Below are positions 31,601-41,249 of a stretch of DNA of 64,000 nt, in pieces; position 1 is the stretch's first letter, and every line of letters starts with the position of its first letter. Where the stretch lies: contig NC_062240.1 in NCBI RefSeq assembly GCF_905475465.1, forward strand, positions 12,663,001-12,727,000, in the 5' to 3' direction. The DNA comes from Pieris napi. Taxonomy: Eukaryota > Arthropoda > Insecta > Lepidoptera > Pieridae. Made by a program: the position numbers and the translations under genes. Below the pieces are notes generated by a model that was given only the letters and a program-made list of their open reading frames with translations, was not told the origin of the DNA and searched no databases.

Positions 31601-34600
31601 TTTATTGAAGTTATACTTCTTTAGGCGCGTTATGAAAAATTTATGAGAGTGAAATTTTACGATGCGCGCGCACCTGTGACACAAAATTGGGAGTGTGATT
31701 ATAGCATGTGCGAGCGAGATAGGAATAAGACAATCTACAAGTAAAAAGAAATAGAATATGCGTGAAGTTCGTATGCCAAGAATTTTGAATGACCATAATG
31801 ACATTTGTCATTTACCTTTTAAACAAATAAAGGAGTTTTGATTATTTTTTCAAAGAAATTTATTAATTTTATATTGTGCAATACTGCCAAAGCTACAACA
31901 TACATCTTAGTGTTTGGTAGAGATGATCTAAATATATAATATATACTTTTAACTAAATAGAATTTATGTTACACTTAATGTAAGAGAATAATAATAAATA
32001 ATTATTTATTTAATTTTTCAAATGTAAACTGAACTTAATTGACTATAATGACTCCTTTTCCAGTCTTTGATTATTTAATTGTAATTAATTATTTGCATGC
32101 ATCAAAAACTATTTTTAATAATGCCAAAGAAGTATAACTTCTTACGCGCGTACATAAGTACACGCACCCTTTTTTTTATTTTATTTATATCTAACTAGAG
32201 TTCTTAGAGCCCTTAATACGCGCACTTATATATCTTATTATTTATTATCTTATCAATAGAAGCCCAAATTTTAATAAATGTTTTGTATAGAACAAGCGGC
32301 GGCAGAGTCTGATGTAAAGTAATACAGGAACACTCAAATTGTCAGGAGGCGAAGTCGCTGCCGACCTATTATAAGTTTAAAAAATAAAAAAAATATATGT
32401 ATATGTCAAAAGGGGAGAGTAGAAATAGCATTTCAATTTACTGCCTGGTTCTCAAATCAAGGGTGTAGAAAGGACGAGAAAAATTGCAAGAATTTTCCCG
32501 CTTTTTCTTTTCATGAAGTTCATTAATAAACGTTGATATATTTATTAATATTAACTAACTCCGTAAAATAACAATTAGCCTGATTCAGCGTCAGTGCCGT
32601 GAAGTTGGCGTAACGTTCCGTAGTTTCACTTATGATTGATATCAAGGTACTAAATCGTTTCTTGCTGTTTTAGTATACCCGTGACTGAATTTTCTAGAAA
32701 TTAATAAGGCGAAACAATTTTTAAATATATTTACGATTTCAATGAAAGTTAAAATGAAATACGTAGATATACAATGTTTTTTTAAGAATTATGCCTTTTT
32801 CTTTATAGAATCTAAATACATCATGGATAGATAGCTCAACATCACTAGGTTGGGTAACACTGTTACGAGCAAATAAAACCACCAAATTGTTGACGTTCAA
32901 GTCCGTGAAAGTTATACAACCACTGGGTCTGGACCCAAAAAGTGTCTTGCCAAAATCCTAACGCCGATAAAGAGGGATTCATTGAGATGCCCAAAAATGC
33001 CGAAATAGAACAGTAGTCCAGCCCAACATAAAAAAAAAAAAAATCATCAATGGCGCTAGATCCTTTAGGTCTCAGATTTATGTATCTATTTCGTGATCAT
33101 TTGACAATCTAATAGTCAAGTAAGTCATCAGCCTCCTGTACCTGACACACGCTGTCGACTTTTTGGGTCTAAGGCGAGCCGGTTTCCTCACGATGTTTTC
33201 CTTCACCATACGACTGTTGAATGCGCAAGACAAAGTCGATTGGTGCACAGCCGGGGATCGAACCTACGACCTCAGCTCATGCTCGCACGCTCAAGCCACT
33301 AGGCCAACATTATAGGCCAAAATAAAACTATGATCTAGTTTTTAAGCACTGTTTAGGCTTTGCATAATATGTATTATTTATTTTCAGGCTTACCCGAAGT
33401 ACGTGTTTAAATACGGTGTCAACGATTTTCATACAGGAGATATTAAAACGCACCATGAAAGTCGCGACGGGGATGTGGTCACAGGTATTCTTTAAACTTA
33501 ACCAGATTGATTACGATTGCCAGAATCCTTACTCTGTAAATACTAATTTCTTTAAAGAACTCAATCAGTAAAGTGCCTTAATACACTTTCCTATAATTTC
33601 GATAAAGTTCGTTTTCTTTTCATAGAATAGGGGGCAAACGGGCAGGAGGTCACCTAATGTTAAGTGATATCGCCGCCCATGGACACTGTGAATGCCAGAG
33701 GGCTCACGAGTGCGTTGCCGGCCTTTTAATCTTGGTGTGTTTATAGCGCTCGAATACCCTGGTAGCCCTGTAATTGTTTTAGGTTGTCAGACAGATAGTT
33801 CGTATATTAATAAACTTTTGTTTTCTCTATGCCCCGTTTTCTAGAAGGATGTTTTTTGGAGTTTTGCCTATAACTTAAATGATGATATATAAATAAAATA
33901 TGTTAATATAAACGAGAATTTCTATTTTAGAAATACATTAGAATAGAATCTAGAAAATGATCACATATACAATAAAGTACTTCCTTGGGTATATATTACC
34001 TTTATATACATAAATCTACTGTAAGTGTGTATCTAACTAAACTCTTCTTAAACAGCTGGACCGATTTGAATTAATTTTTTTGTATTCGTTTGGGTGGCGC
34101 CCTGGATGGTTTAGATTCACAAATCAGCGTTAGATGGCGCTACAGTCGGTACTTTCATACTTTGGTTAATATCCTAACCGCTTTAAATATCATGCAGGTC
34201 AACGTCTGTCGGGTCCGCTAGTTATTTATAAATATGTACATAAATCAGTCAAATATCTTTAGTCATTTTAGTTCCGATCAAATAGAACTCTTTAAACATT
34301 ACATAATACAATGACTAGGGTCTAACTTGACTTATTATATAATTTTTTTGTCTGCTTAACTTTTACCTAAATTATCTAAAGGTAGGCGTGTCACACCATC
34401 ACGCACTCGGAAACCAAAATTATTATAAAAGTATCCCCCCAATAGAGCAGTTTATTGTTTCATTCCGTGAATATTCCGAAACAGATGTTCTTTCGTTAGG
34501 ATCAAACCCACTGAATTTAAAATTACCTTTTCCGAGATTAAATGTAGTTAATAATTATTGTATCAACGTGTCCATGTATAAAATTTAGTAATAAATTTGA

Positions 34601-35455
34601 AATGCCGAATAATACTAGACGAGCTTCTTTAAAATATGCTCAAGAATTCTGAGGAAGCTCTATTCAACTGAATTTTTATTAAACGATTTTTTTTTCTTAT
34701 AAATTGTCTCTGCATTGCACAATTTATCATTACGATTTAGCCTTACTTAATTTAGACTAATAAGTAAATTAAAACTAACCCAATTTACTAAAAAGAATAT
34801 TAAACAAAAGAACCAATAACACTACTTACAGTCTCTATTAAGGAGAAGACACTCTGTTCTTGTATACTATTTTTGAAGTTATACTTCTTTAGGCGCGTTA
34901 TGAAAAATTTATCAGAGTGAAATTTTACGATGCGCGCGCACCGTGACACAAAATTAACAGAATGAAGTTGCCCACGGAAGATGTTATGGCATTGGACATA
35001 ATTTAAAAACAACATTCGAATAATAATAGAATTTATGTTACACTTAATGTAAGAGAATAATCATAAATATTTATTTATTTAATTTTTCAAATGTAAACTG
35101 AACTTTATTGACTATAATGACTCCTTACTGACTATACTTACTCCTCCCTCCAGTCTTTGATTATTTAATTGTAATTAATTATTTGCATGCAATCAAAAAC
35201 TATTTCTTACGCGCGTACATAAGTACACGCACCCTCTTTTATTGATAATTAACGATATGTGAAATATTTTTTCCTAACACTGCTTTCTACTTAATAAATA
35301 AATGATTCGTTGACATTTCAGGCCAATACAGCGTGGTAGAACCAGATGGCGCTATCCGCACTGTGGACTATACAGCAGACAAACACAATGGTTTCAATGC
35401 TGTTGTCCATAGAACTGCACCTATTTCGCCTCATGAAGCCCATTTTGTACATTAA
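28604..35455 (+). CDS. CPR-D: RR-2-type cuticle protein (4 exons)
   Basis: Predicted exons: 28604-28615, 29350-29499, 33388-33484 and 35322-35455, closing in frame at 130 residues. Exon 1 encodes MEFK. Exon 2 completes the signal peptide (CFAVVLLAVSVNC) and adds a histidine-rich linker (HRPVHHYVPEEHHVDYY). Exons 3-4 encode the RR-2 domain, about residues 55-118: AYPKYVFKYGVNDFHTGD, then QYSVVEPDGAIRTVDYTAD, then HNGFNAVVHR. The protein ends with a short His/Pro tail. The product is a secreted chitin-binding cuticle protein. Exon 3 is 97 bp with the same phases as in CPR-A and CPR-E. The gene spans almost 7 kb because introns 2 and 3 hold Helitrons, SINEs, family E elements and LINE pieces, yet all splice sites are intact. 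Confidence 0.85.
28678..28704. repeat. Intronic hairpin
   Basis: GCGTTGGGAAAA and TTTTTCCAACGC pair with one mismatch around a three-base loop in CPR-D intron 1. Significance unknown. Confidence 0.6.
29028..29072 (+). mobile_element. SINE 3'-end fragment
   Basis: Only the tail, CTGAGCCCCAGACCGAAAAA then GTTGTAGCGCCAT, remains. Confidence 0.6.
29100..29195 (+). repeat. CR1-like LINE 3'-tail fragment
   Basis: CCGCTGCAACGCACCCACTT, then GATGGGTG, then a TATATAAAAAA end, similar to the tail at 27180-27265. Confidence 0.45.
29867..30126 (+). mobile_element. Non-autonomous Helitron, 260 bp
   Basis: Begins TCTATATTCATC after an A and ends CAGCTAG before a T, satisfying the Helitron rule A|TC...CTAG|T. 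A perfect dyad GCCAAGCTTGGC lies just upstream of the 3' end, as the Helitron terminal hairpin requires. It lies in CPR-D intron 2. Confidence 0.65.
30225..30345 (+). repeat. LINE 3'-end fragment (TTGACGTTCRTAAG type)
   Basis: TGGTAGTAAATGTAAATTTAG, ATTCAATTTAACATC and TGTTGACGTTCGTAAG correspond in order to the reverse of 44940-45110. Confidence 0.55.
30937..31323 (-). mobile_element. Non-autonomous Helitron
   Basis: Read on the minus strand it begins TCTATATATATA and ends GCGAAACGGCTAG followed by T. This family, with the GCGGGCGCGAAACGGCTAG end, is familiar from Lepidoptera. The 5' flank base is G rather than A. It lies in CPR-D intron 2. Confidence 0.6.
31607..32172 (+). mobile_element. 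Repeat family E, longest copy
   Basis: GAAGTTATACTTCTTTAGGC at the left is mirrored by GCCAAAGAAGTATAACTTC at 32123-32141, followed by an end block TTACGCGCGTACATAAGTAC. The interior between about 31690 and 31960 is absent from the copy at 34875. No transposase frame. It lies in CPR-D intron 2. Confidence 0.6.
32285..32365 (-). repeat. LINE 3'-tail fragment, degenerate
   Basis: ACAAGCGGCGGCAGAGTCTG, TAAAGTAATAC, GAACACTCAAATTGTCAGG and GCTGCCGACCTATT follow the order of the reversed CR1-like tail. Confidence 0.4.
33045..33312 (-). mobile_element. tRNA-derived SINE (CPR-D intron 2)
   Basis: Near full-length minus-strand copy. It has GGGGATCGAACC (box B complement) and AAGCCACTAGGCCAACATT (box A region complement) at the high end. 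Confidence 0.78.
33625..33735 (-). repeat. CR1-like LINE 3'-tail fragment
   Basis: GGGGGCAAACGGGCAGGAGG, TTAAGTGATATCGCCGCCC, ATGGACAC and GAGTGCGTTGCCGGCC are the exact reverse of the common tail. Confidence 0.65.
33985..34221 (+). mobile_element. Helitron, 3' portion
   Basis: Shares CCTGGATGGTTTAGATTCAC, AGATGGCGCTACAGTCGGTA and the end GTCGGGTCCGCTAG|T with the better preserved copy at 62839-63189. The 5' part is decayed. It lies in CPR-D intron 3. Confidence 0.6.
34690..34870 (-). mobile_element. Jockey-type LINE 3'-UTR fragment
   Basis: The reverse complement matches the 3' UTR of the intact LINE around 6655-6790: ACAAGAACAGAGTGTCTTC, AATAGAGACTGTAAGTAGTG, TTAGTAAATTGGGTTAG. It ends with an A run (T run at about 34687-34696). 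It is severely 5'-truncated and more diverged than a recent copy would be. Confidence 0.7.
34875..35235 (+). mobile_element. Repeat family E
   Basis: GAAGTTATACTTCTTTAGGC, GATGCGCGCGCACCGTGAC and the end block TTACGCGCGTACATAAGTAC match 31607-32172. The interior is shorter. It ends 87 bases before the CPR-D exon 4 acceptor. Confidence 0.6.
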
Positions 35456-35773
35456 TTGCATAAGATATAGTATGTCTGACAAATTAGGAGTAGGGCAATG
35501 ACTTTTAAAATGCTTTAGTAAATAGTAGGTGTTTTTCCATTTATGAACAAAATAATATTGGAATTTTCTTCTAAAAGTTATTGTTATTATTGTTTGATGT
35601 TAAATGTTTAAAAAAATGTTATTTAATTGTAAAATTATTTTAAATGTAGATCTCGATATAAAAATGTGTTTCTTGTTATTTTATCGGATTTGTTACACGG
35701 AAGTACCTGAGTAGACATGTTATTTCAATATTATTATATACTTAAGATTGTGTAAGAATATTTTTAGTTGTAT

Positions 35774-35779
35774 AATAAA
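35774..35779 (+). terminator. Poly(A) signal of CPR-D
   Basis: AATAAA about 320 bases after the CPR-D stop codon, the first clear signal in that region. Confidence 0.45.
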
Positions 35780-35799
35780 TAAATTATAGATATATTATT

Positions 35800-36680
35800 T
35801 ATCACTTTAAATTATTCTAACATCCACCCTCGATAATTACATAATTAATAAGTTGATAATATATTCCAAAATGCTTCTGTGCCTTTTTACTAAAACTTTT
35901 CTAGATTAGAATTCAGCTTCTTTAGTTACATATGAACACATATTGTAATCTTAAAAAATTCTTGAAAACGAAATATAGAAATTAAGTTCTTATTCGAAAG
36001 ACTAGAAATCATACAACATTTATTTCCAAATCAAATAAAAATATCATTTATTGATTAACACAATGAACGTCTACAAAATGAGGGCTAATACAGGTAACTA
36101 AGGAGGAATATAAACATCTTTAATGTTCAAAGAACTTTATTTCTCATTACAAAAAAAGAAATGTATTTTATTTACGTGAGAAACTTAATATAGTCTATCA
36201 GTTTATAACTTAAATAGTCGCCATCAGCCGTCCCAATTTTAGTCTATTAGGCTCATGCTGATATATATCTATAATGCCCTGAATTGGTTAAACGCGCTAT
36301 TATTACGAATTTTAGACGGTAATTGATTAAATAATTGCACACCCTCATACTTAATAGACTTCTTCAAATAATTTGTACGCGGCTCAATACACCCCCAATA
36401 TTTATATTTACTCGCAATAAACCCTCAATATTTTAAATCACCAAGTTTTTGTTTTACGAGTAAATTAAAGAGTTTTGTAAGAAACTGCAATCATTACATC
36501 ATGCCCCGCATGATACCTTCAAGCAATTATTTATAAAATTAAAACCTCATATTATAATATATTGTACAAGTATCTACATAATTCATCATGTCCTCTAAAC
36601 TAAATCTTTATAACTTTCATACAAATATAGGCCGGGTCAGATTCTAAGAATTGCGCTAATGCCTACGCAGACCAGCATTC
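35800..36680. other. Intergenic DNA between CPR-D and the alpha-2/delta-like gene
   Basis: AT-rich, with no recognised repeat or gene. The promoter of the downstream gene is presumably here, but I see no convincing TATA box. Confidence 0.4.
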
Positions 36681-36684
36681 TTCG

Positions 36685-36703
36685 ACGCCAGACAGTCTGG
36701 CGT
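36685..36703. promoter_or_regulatory. Perfect dyad upstream of the alpha-2/delta-like gene
   Basis: ACGCCAGAC A GTCTGGCGT: nine-base arms around a single A, 105 bases before the start codon, in the likely 5' UTR or core promoter. It could be a homodimer binding site or an RNA hairpin. Confidence 0.5.
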
Positions 36704-36786
36704 TACTTCACGTCGTGCCAAAATCACAAGACTCCTCAGTACTCTCTTTGTTGTGGAAGTGTGATCATCAAAAATAAAGACTTAAA

Positions 36787-36792
36787 ATGTGA
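36787..36792 (+). promoter_or_regulatory. Start-stop upstream ORF (ATG-TGA)
   Basis: An ATG followed at once by TGA lies 15 bases upstream of the main start codon. If transcribed, this minimal uORF would be expected to stall ribosomes and reduce translation of the main frame. Confidence 0.4.
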
Positions 36793-36807
36793 ATACAATA
36801 TTCTAAA

Positions 36808-39800
36808 ATGAATTTATATTTGCGGATAATTTTTATTGCTTTGCTGGTAGACTTGTTAGACACTAAACACGCGCCAACAAACGATGTAGACAATATTAGA
36901 AAATCGCTAGAGGAGCATCAAGATAAGCTGTTAGTGAATAAAAGTAAAATTAAAAACACTCCATTGGTAGTCGGTAACGTAACAAAAACTCATATTAAAC
37001 CGGCAATCATAAAGAAACAACAACACGATAAGCCCAAGCTAATTACTCGAGAACAAATAACCGACTGGGCCAACGAAATACGTGAAAGATTATTTGAAAT
37101 AGAAGAAAAGGTTGTTAGAAGAAACGTTTTATGGAAAGGTTTCTCAGATATCACGGTAGAAGTAAGAAATGGGTCAGCAATTCTGGAAAAAGTAGCTAAT
37201 GCTTTAGAAGATGTCTTTGAAAAACGAGGAAAAGCAGCCGAAGCTATTATGCGTCGAGCAGAAGAGCTCTCTAAAAACATAATGAAAAACAAGCTTGAAG
37301 CACCGCCAAACTATACGTTTGATAATAGTGTCGACTTAGATATTTTGAAAAAAGTGGAACCTACTGAAAGTGAGTGGGAATTTTCGTCTAATTGTAAGAG
37401 CATTAATAAAATAAAATTGCAAAAGAGTACACATTTTAATGCAATGATTTCATTAGAGGCAAGCAGTGCCCATGTTGCAGCAGAAGTGTTCACTTGTGAT
37501 TCTAAAGTAACACCACACTTATATTGGTCTGAAGGCCTGCTATCCACTTTTCGTGAGAATTATGCCCAAGATGCCACGCTGGACTTTCAGTATTTTTGTA
37601 GTGCCCAAGGATTTTTAAGACATTACCCCGCGGCCTTATGGCAAAGCTTGTATAACGTAAATATTGGAGCAGATGATGTATTTGACTGTCGTTTAAGACC
37701 ATGGCACGTAAGTGCTGGTGGAGCGCCTCGTGACATCCTCATTTTATTAGATGCTTCAGGTTCTATGTACAATTCATCAAATAAAGTGACAGCAGAACAT
37801 TTCACTGGAACACTTTTAAACGCTTTAACAGATGACGATTATGTGAATGTGTTACGATTTAACAGAACTGTTAAATCACCAATAAGTTGCTTTAGTGACA
37901 AACTAGTTCCTGCTAATAATGTGAATACAGCAGCTATGATAGCAGTTCTTAAAAGTCAAAAGATGAAAAATGAGTCCATGATAGGTGATGTGCTTGCGTA
38001 TGCTGTTCAATTATTAAAGAAGCAAAGAAATCTTGATAGGCCACCGTCTTGCCAGCAAGCAATAGTTTTAGTAACCGATAGTTTGTATATAGATTACACC
38101 ACGTTAATGAAACAATTAGACCCCGATGGAAAAATCAGACTATTTATAATGTGGCTACATGACCAATTCGGTTTACGAGATAATACTCGAGTATTAGCAA
38201 ACGCGTTAAGTTGTGAGCGAGATGGCTATTTCGCTGAACTTATTACTGATTCGGATGTGACAGAGCAAGCTATGAGGATACTTCGCGTGATGGAACGACC
38301 ATTAGTAGGTCAAAGAAAACACCGGATAAAAGTCCATAGTGACGTATATGCTCATATGGAAGATCCACGGCGTGGCGAATTCTATTGGCAACAAAAAGAA
38401 AATGCAGAGCAAGAATATCGTTATCGACAATTGCGAAAGAATAAAAACAAATTTCTAAAAACGGCAAGTAAGGATGTTACATATATGGAAAAACTGCATA
38501 AATATGGGCAGTACTATGAAGATCAAGAAGTTAATTACAGACTAGAAGTAAGCATTTCAGTTCCAGTTTTTGAAAGTACGACAGTTGAAAATATAACGAT
38601 AAAACTAGACGAAGAAAAACAACGTAATTCTACAAGGTCGTATCCGGTCAATCGTTTGCTAGGAGTAGCTGGTGTGGACATACCTCTTGATCACTTAAAA
38701 TTACTATTCCCATATTATCTAACGGGCTCTGGTGGGACCCTCTTTTTGGTAGATCACCGAGGTAATATTGTACTGCACGACAACACTAAACCCGTTTTTG
38801 ACGGAGATATATTAAGACCTGGTTATCGAACTGTTGATTTATTAGATGTTGAACAGCCAGCCGTAGACCATTATGCCAGAGAATATCCACAAGAATGGCT
38901 CGATTTTAGAAACGCAATAGTTATTGACGAACCGAAAGGCTCGAAGACTATGTTCGCTAAAAGTATCTATGAAAAAGGAATGCGAGTAATTCTAGAGATG
39001 AGAGATTATTACTGGAAACGAATTCGTAATCATTACACGCTTGTAGTATCTCTTCCAAAGTATAACCAACAACACGCCGTACCCAATGCAGATTTCACAC
39101 AAAAGCTAGCGGAAGATGCGCTCAGTGCTTTATTAGGAACAGACTTTGCAGTACATCCAGAATGGTTATATTGTAGGCACGTAGATCCTCATTTCGATTC
39201 TAGAGAGTTAGAAGTTCTTCATTTCCTTAGGCGACGAAAGGATGAACCTAACTTTTTGCCAAAGAAAATCAAACATTTATTCTCACCAATACCACTAACA
39301 TTGCTTGAGAAACCTTATCAATGTGATATGGAATTAATGGGAAGGCTAAGTAAAGAAGCAATTGCCACCAAACAGTGGGCTCTTGAACACGAAGACCCTG
39401 ATACGGATCGAGACTGTTCTGCATGTCTTCTCGGATCCAACACGGCATTCTTTGCTACTGAGAATGGTTTGACTCGTTGGCAATTATATCATGCAACAAG
39501 TTCCCATGCCGATCCACCGGAAGGTTCTGTATGGCCAATGGGCCCGTCAGAAGCTTGGTATCGCCGAGCCAGTGCATATCCTGACACGCTTGTAATACAC
39601 GCACCTATACCAGCCGTTCAAACGCTTAGAAACACTGAACCTGAAATTCCCCCTCTTGGTCAACGTTGGCAATGGTTGACAGCTGCCAGAACTCTAAGTC
39701 ACCCAAAGAAGCAAGGCATTATTGGTGTTGCCGGCTATCATTTTTATCCCAGACATTTAAATGACTTACTAGAATCTATAACAAATTATCACTGTGCTTT

Positions 39801-40743
39801 TGAAGATGAATCAAAGTGTGAGGCTCGTTGCGATGGAAAAACCTGGGCATGCGTTTTAATCGATGACGCTGGATGGATTGTCGCTGACCAAGATAACGAT
39901 GAAACTATGAATAAACATCTTGCCAATGAATATCCCATTGCAATGAAAGCTTTACTCAATGCTAGCATCTTTAAAGTACGTTGGGTCCACGATTATCAAG
40001 GCGTTTGTTTTCCCCCAAAAGATGAAAATCTTAGCGCAGCGGCTCCAACAATATCTTCTATAATTTTATCGTTATGGAGATCAATTAAAGCAATAACCTA
40101 TATATCGCGTGAATTGATGATTTCTTTATATTTCATTTTATCTCATAGAACAGTAAATTGCGACACTGAATTTGAGAAGGAGAAACGACGTAAGCGTCTA
40201 CGTCGTGACTTCGAGCGTGAAAAGTATGAGAGACTGCACGATGATCGTGTATTACTTAATCGAACGAGATTTACTGCCTGTGATAGAAGCAGGCCATTAT
40301 ATGAGTTGCAGAGAAATAAAAAAGCTACTGAAGCATTAAACCGACCGGCTAAACCATGTACATGGCCTCTGGTTGCAAGTGAAATACCTCAAACAAATCT
40401 CATACTAATTGCTATTTATAAGCTGTGTCCTTATAAAGGAGTACCTTTAAATAACTCCTTGGTAAATGAACTTGTGGAAATGAAACATGATACCACTCTA
40501 AGGAGTTCAGCCAGTCGGCTTGCATGTTGGCGCAACAGAGTATCCTTACCGGCTAGACTTCCGCCTACTACATGCTATCCTCATAATTACTCTTTTGAAG
40601 AAGGGTATAGACAATGTGGGCCTTGGCTGCCGGATCCAGAGCCTGAAGATGGTGCTAATAGTCTAAAGCTTGGAACAATAGTATTTTGCTTTATGATTAC
40701 CTTTCATGTAATTCACAATAGATATTTATTTCATCTTTCATAG
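36808..40743 (+). CDS. Voltage-gated calcium channel alpha-2/delta-like protein (intronless)
   Basis: A single uninterrupted frame of 1311 codons. It has a signal peptide (MNLYLRIIFIALLVDLLDT), then a VWA_N-type region (about 80-300) containing ANEIRERLFEIEEKV, LYWSEGLLSTF, FQYFCSAQGFLRHYPAALW and VFDCRLRPWH. The VWA domain begins about residue 307 with a complete MIDAS motif DASGSM (315-320). A Cache/VGCC-alpha-2 region follows, including GVAGVDIPL and GYRTVDLLDVE, and then the cysteine-containing C-terminal half. The last 25 residues are hydrophobic (IVFCFMITFHVI), suiting a GPI or membrane anchor. A further hydrophobic segment lies near 1085-1118. Family members traffic and modulate CaV channels at the cell surface. 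Animal alpha-2/delta genes normally have many introns, so absence of introns suggests a retrocopy or an unusual paralogue, though the frame is fully intact. It may act outside neurons. I cannot assign orthology to a named insect gene. Confidence 0.88.
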   Translation: MNLYLRIIFIALLVDLLDTKHAPTNDVDNIRKSLEEHQDKLLVNKSKIKNTPLVVGNVTKTHIKPAIIKKQQHDKPKLITREQITDWANEIRERLFEIEEKVVRRNVLWKGFSDITVEVRNGSAILEKVANALEDVFEKRGKAAEAIMRRAEELSKNIMKNKLEAPPNYTFDNSVDLDILKKVEPTESEWEFSSNCKSINKIKLQKSTHFNAMISLEASSAHVAAEVFTCDSKVTPHLYWSEGLLSTFRENYAQDATLDFQYFCSAQGFLRHYPAALWQSLYNVNIGADDVFDCRLRPWHVSAGGAPRDILILLDASGSMYNSSNKVTAEHFTGTLLNALTDDDYVNVLRFNRTVKSPISCFSDKLVPANNVNTAAMIAVLKSQKMKNESMIGDVLAYAVQLLKKQRNLDRPPSCQQAIVLVTDSLYIDYTTLMKQLDPDGKIRLFIMWLHDQFGLRDNTRVLANALSCERDGYFAELITDSDVTEQAMRILRVMERPLVGQRKHRIKVHSDVYAHMEDPRRGEFYWQQKENAEQEYRYRQLRKNKNKFLKTASKDVTYMEKLHKYGQYYEDQEVNYRLEVSISVPVFESTTVENITIKLDEEKQRNSTRSYPVNRLLGVAGVDIPLDHLKLLFPYYLTGSGGTLFLVDHRGNIVLHDNTKPVFDGDILRPGYRTVDLLDVEQPAVDHYAREYPQEWLDFRNAIVIDEPKGSKTMFAKSIYEKGMRVILEMRDYYWKRIRNHYTLVVSLPKYNQQHAVPNADFTQKLAEDALSALLGTDFAVHPEWLYCRHVDPHFDSRELEVLHFLRRRKDEPNFLPKKIKHLFSPIPLTLLEKPYQCDMELMGRLSKEAIATKQWALEHEDPDTDRDCSACLLGSNTAFFATENGLTRWQLYHATSSHADPPEGSVWPMGPSEAWYRRASAYPDTLVIHAPIPAVQTLRNTEPEIPPLGQRWQWLTAARTLSHPKKQGIIGVAGYHFYPRHLNDLLESITNYHCAFEDESKCEARCDGKTWACVLIDDAGWIVADQDNDETMNKHLANEYPIAMKALLNASIFKVRWVHDYQGVCFPPKDENLSAAAPTISSIILSLWRSIKAITYISRELMISLYFILSHRTVNCDTEFEKEKRRKRLRRDFEREKYERLHDDRVLLNRTRFTACDRSRPLYELQRNKKATEALNRPAKPCTWPLVASEIPQTNLILIAIYKLCPYKGVPLNNSLVNELVEMKHDTTLRSSASRLACWRNRVSLPARLPPTTCYPHNYSFEEGYRQCGPWLPDPEPEDGANSLKLGTIVFCFMITFHVIHNRYLFHLS

Positions 40744-41004
40744 CCTGAATACTGAGTAAGTACTTTACTAATGACTTCTATTTCAGAATATCGTTAATCT
40801 ATAGACTCTGCTTTTTATAAATAACAATGAGCAATAATCTATATCATAAGATCATTGTATAATGCATATTTGCCCAATTCTAACTTTTAAATTTAAATTC
40901 GTAAGAAGACAACAAATGTATTAATATATTCTAATCATTAAATTTGAAAAAAGTATCTTATTGTATTAGTTTTACTTTAAATTTGTAATAATGAAAAAGT
41001 CCGC

Positions 41005-41010
41005 AATAAA
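41005..41010 (+). terminator. Poly(A) signal of the alpha-2/delta-like gene
   Basis: AATAAA about 260 bases after the stop codon. Confidence 0.5.
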
Positions 41011-41049
41011 TAAATAATAATTCGACGCTTTTATTTAAATTAGATAGAA

Positions 41050-41245
41050 TTCATCTCTCTCTATTTTGAGCATTCTTCTCCCAATCTTCTCCACCAACTT
41101 CTTTAAGCTCGTCAGCCCTCCGTCCAAGACGGCGACCTCTCTTTCTTTTCCGTGGTGGCCCTTTCCACCTTAATACTATATTTGTACATGGGAGCGGTGT
41201 GGCCTGCCAATTTCCGCTTAAGTATTTTGCAATGGGAAAGTGCAT
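41050..41245 (-). pseudogene. LINE C-terminal tail remnant
   Basis: The minus strand reads VLRWKGPPRKRKRGRRLGRR and then ADELKEVGGEDWEKNAQNRE, the W.GP..KRKRGRP..RWxDE...AGxDW..xAQNR block of a lepidopteran LINE. No reverse-transcriptase core is nearby. Confidence 0.6.
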
Positions 41246-41249
41246 CAAT

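Noticed and set aside
36990..38467. Minus-strand open frames opposite the alpha-2/delta-like gene
   Set aside because: They are antisense shadows of a real, domain-bearing plus-strand frame.
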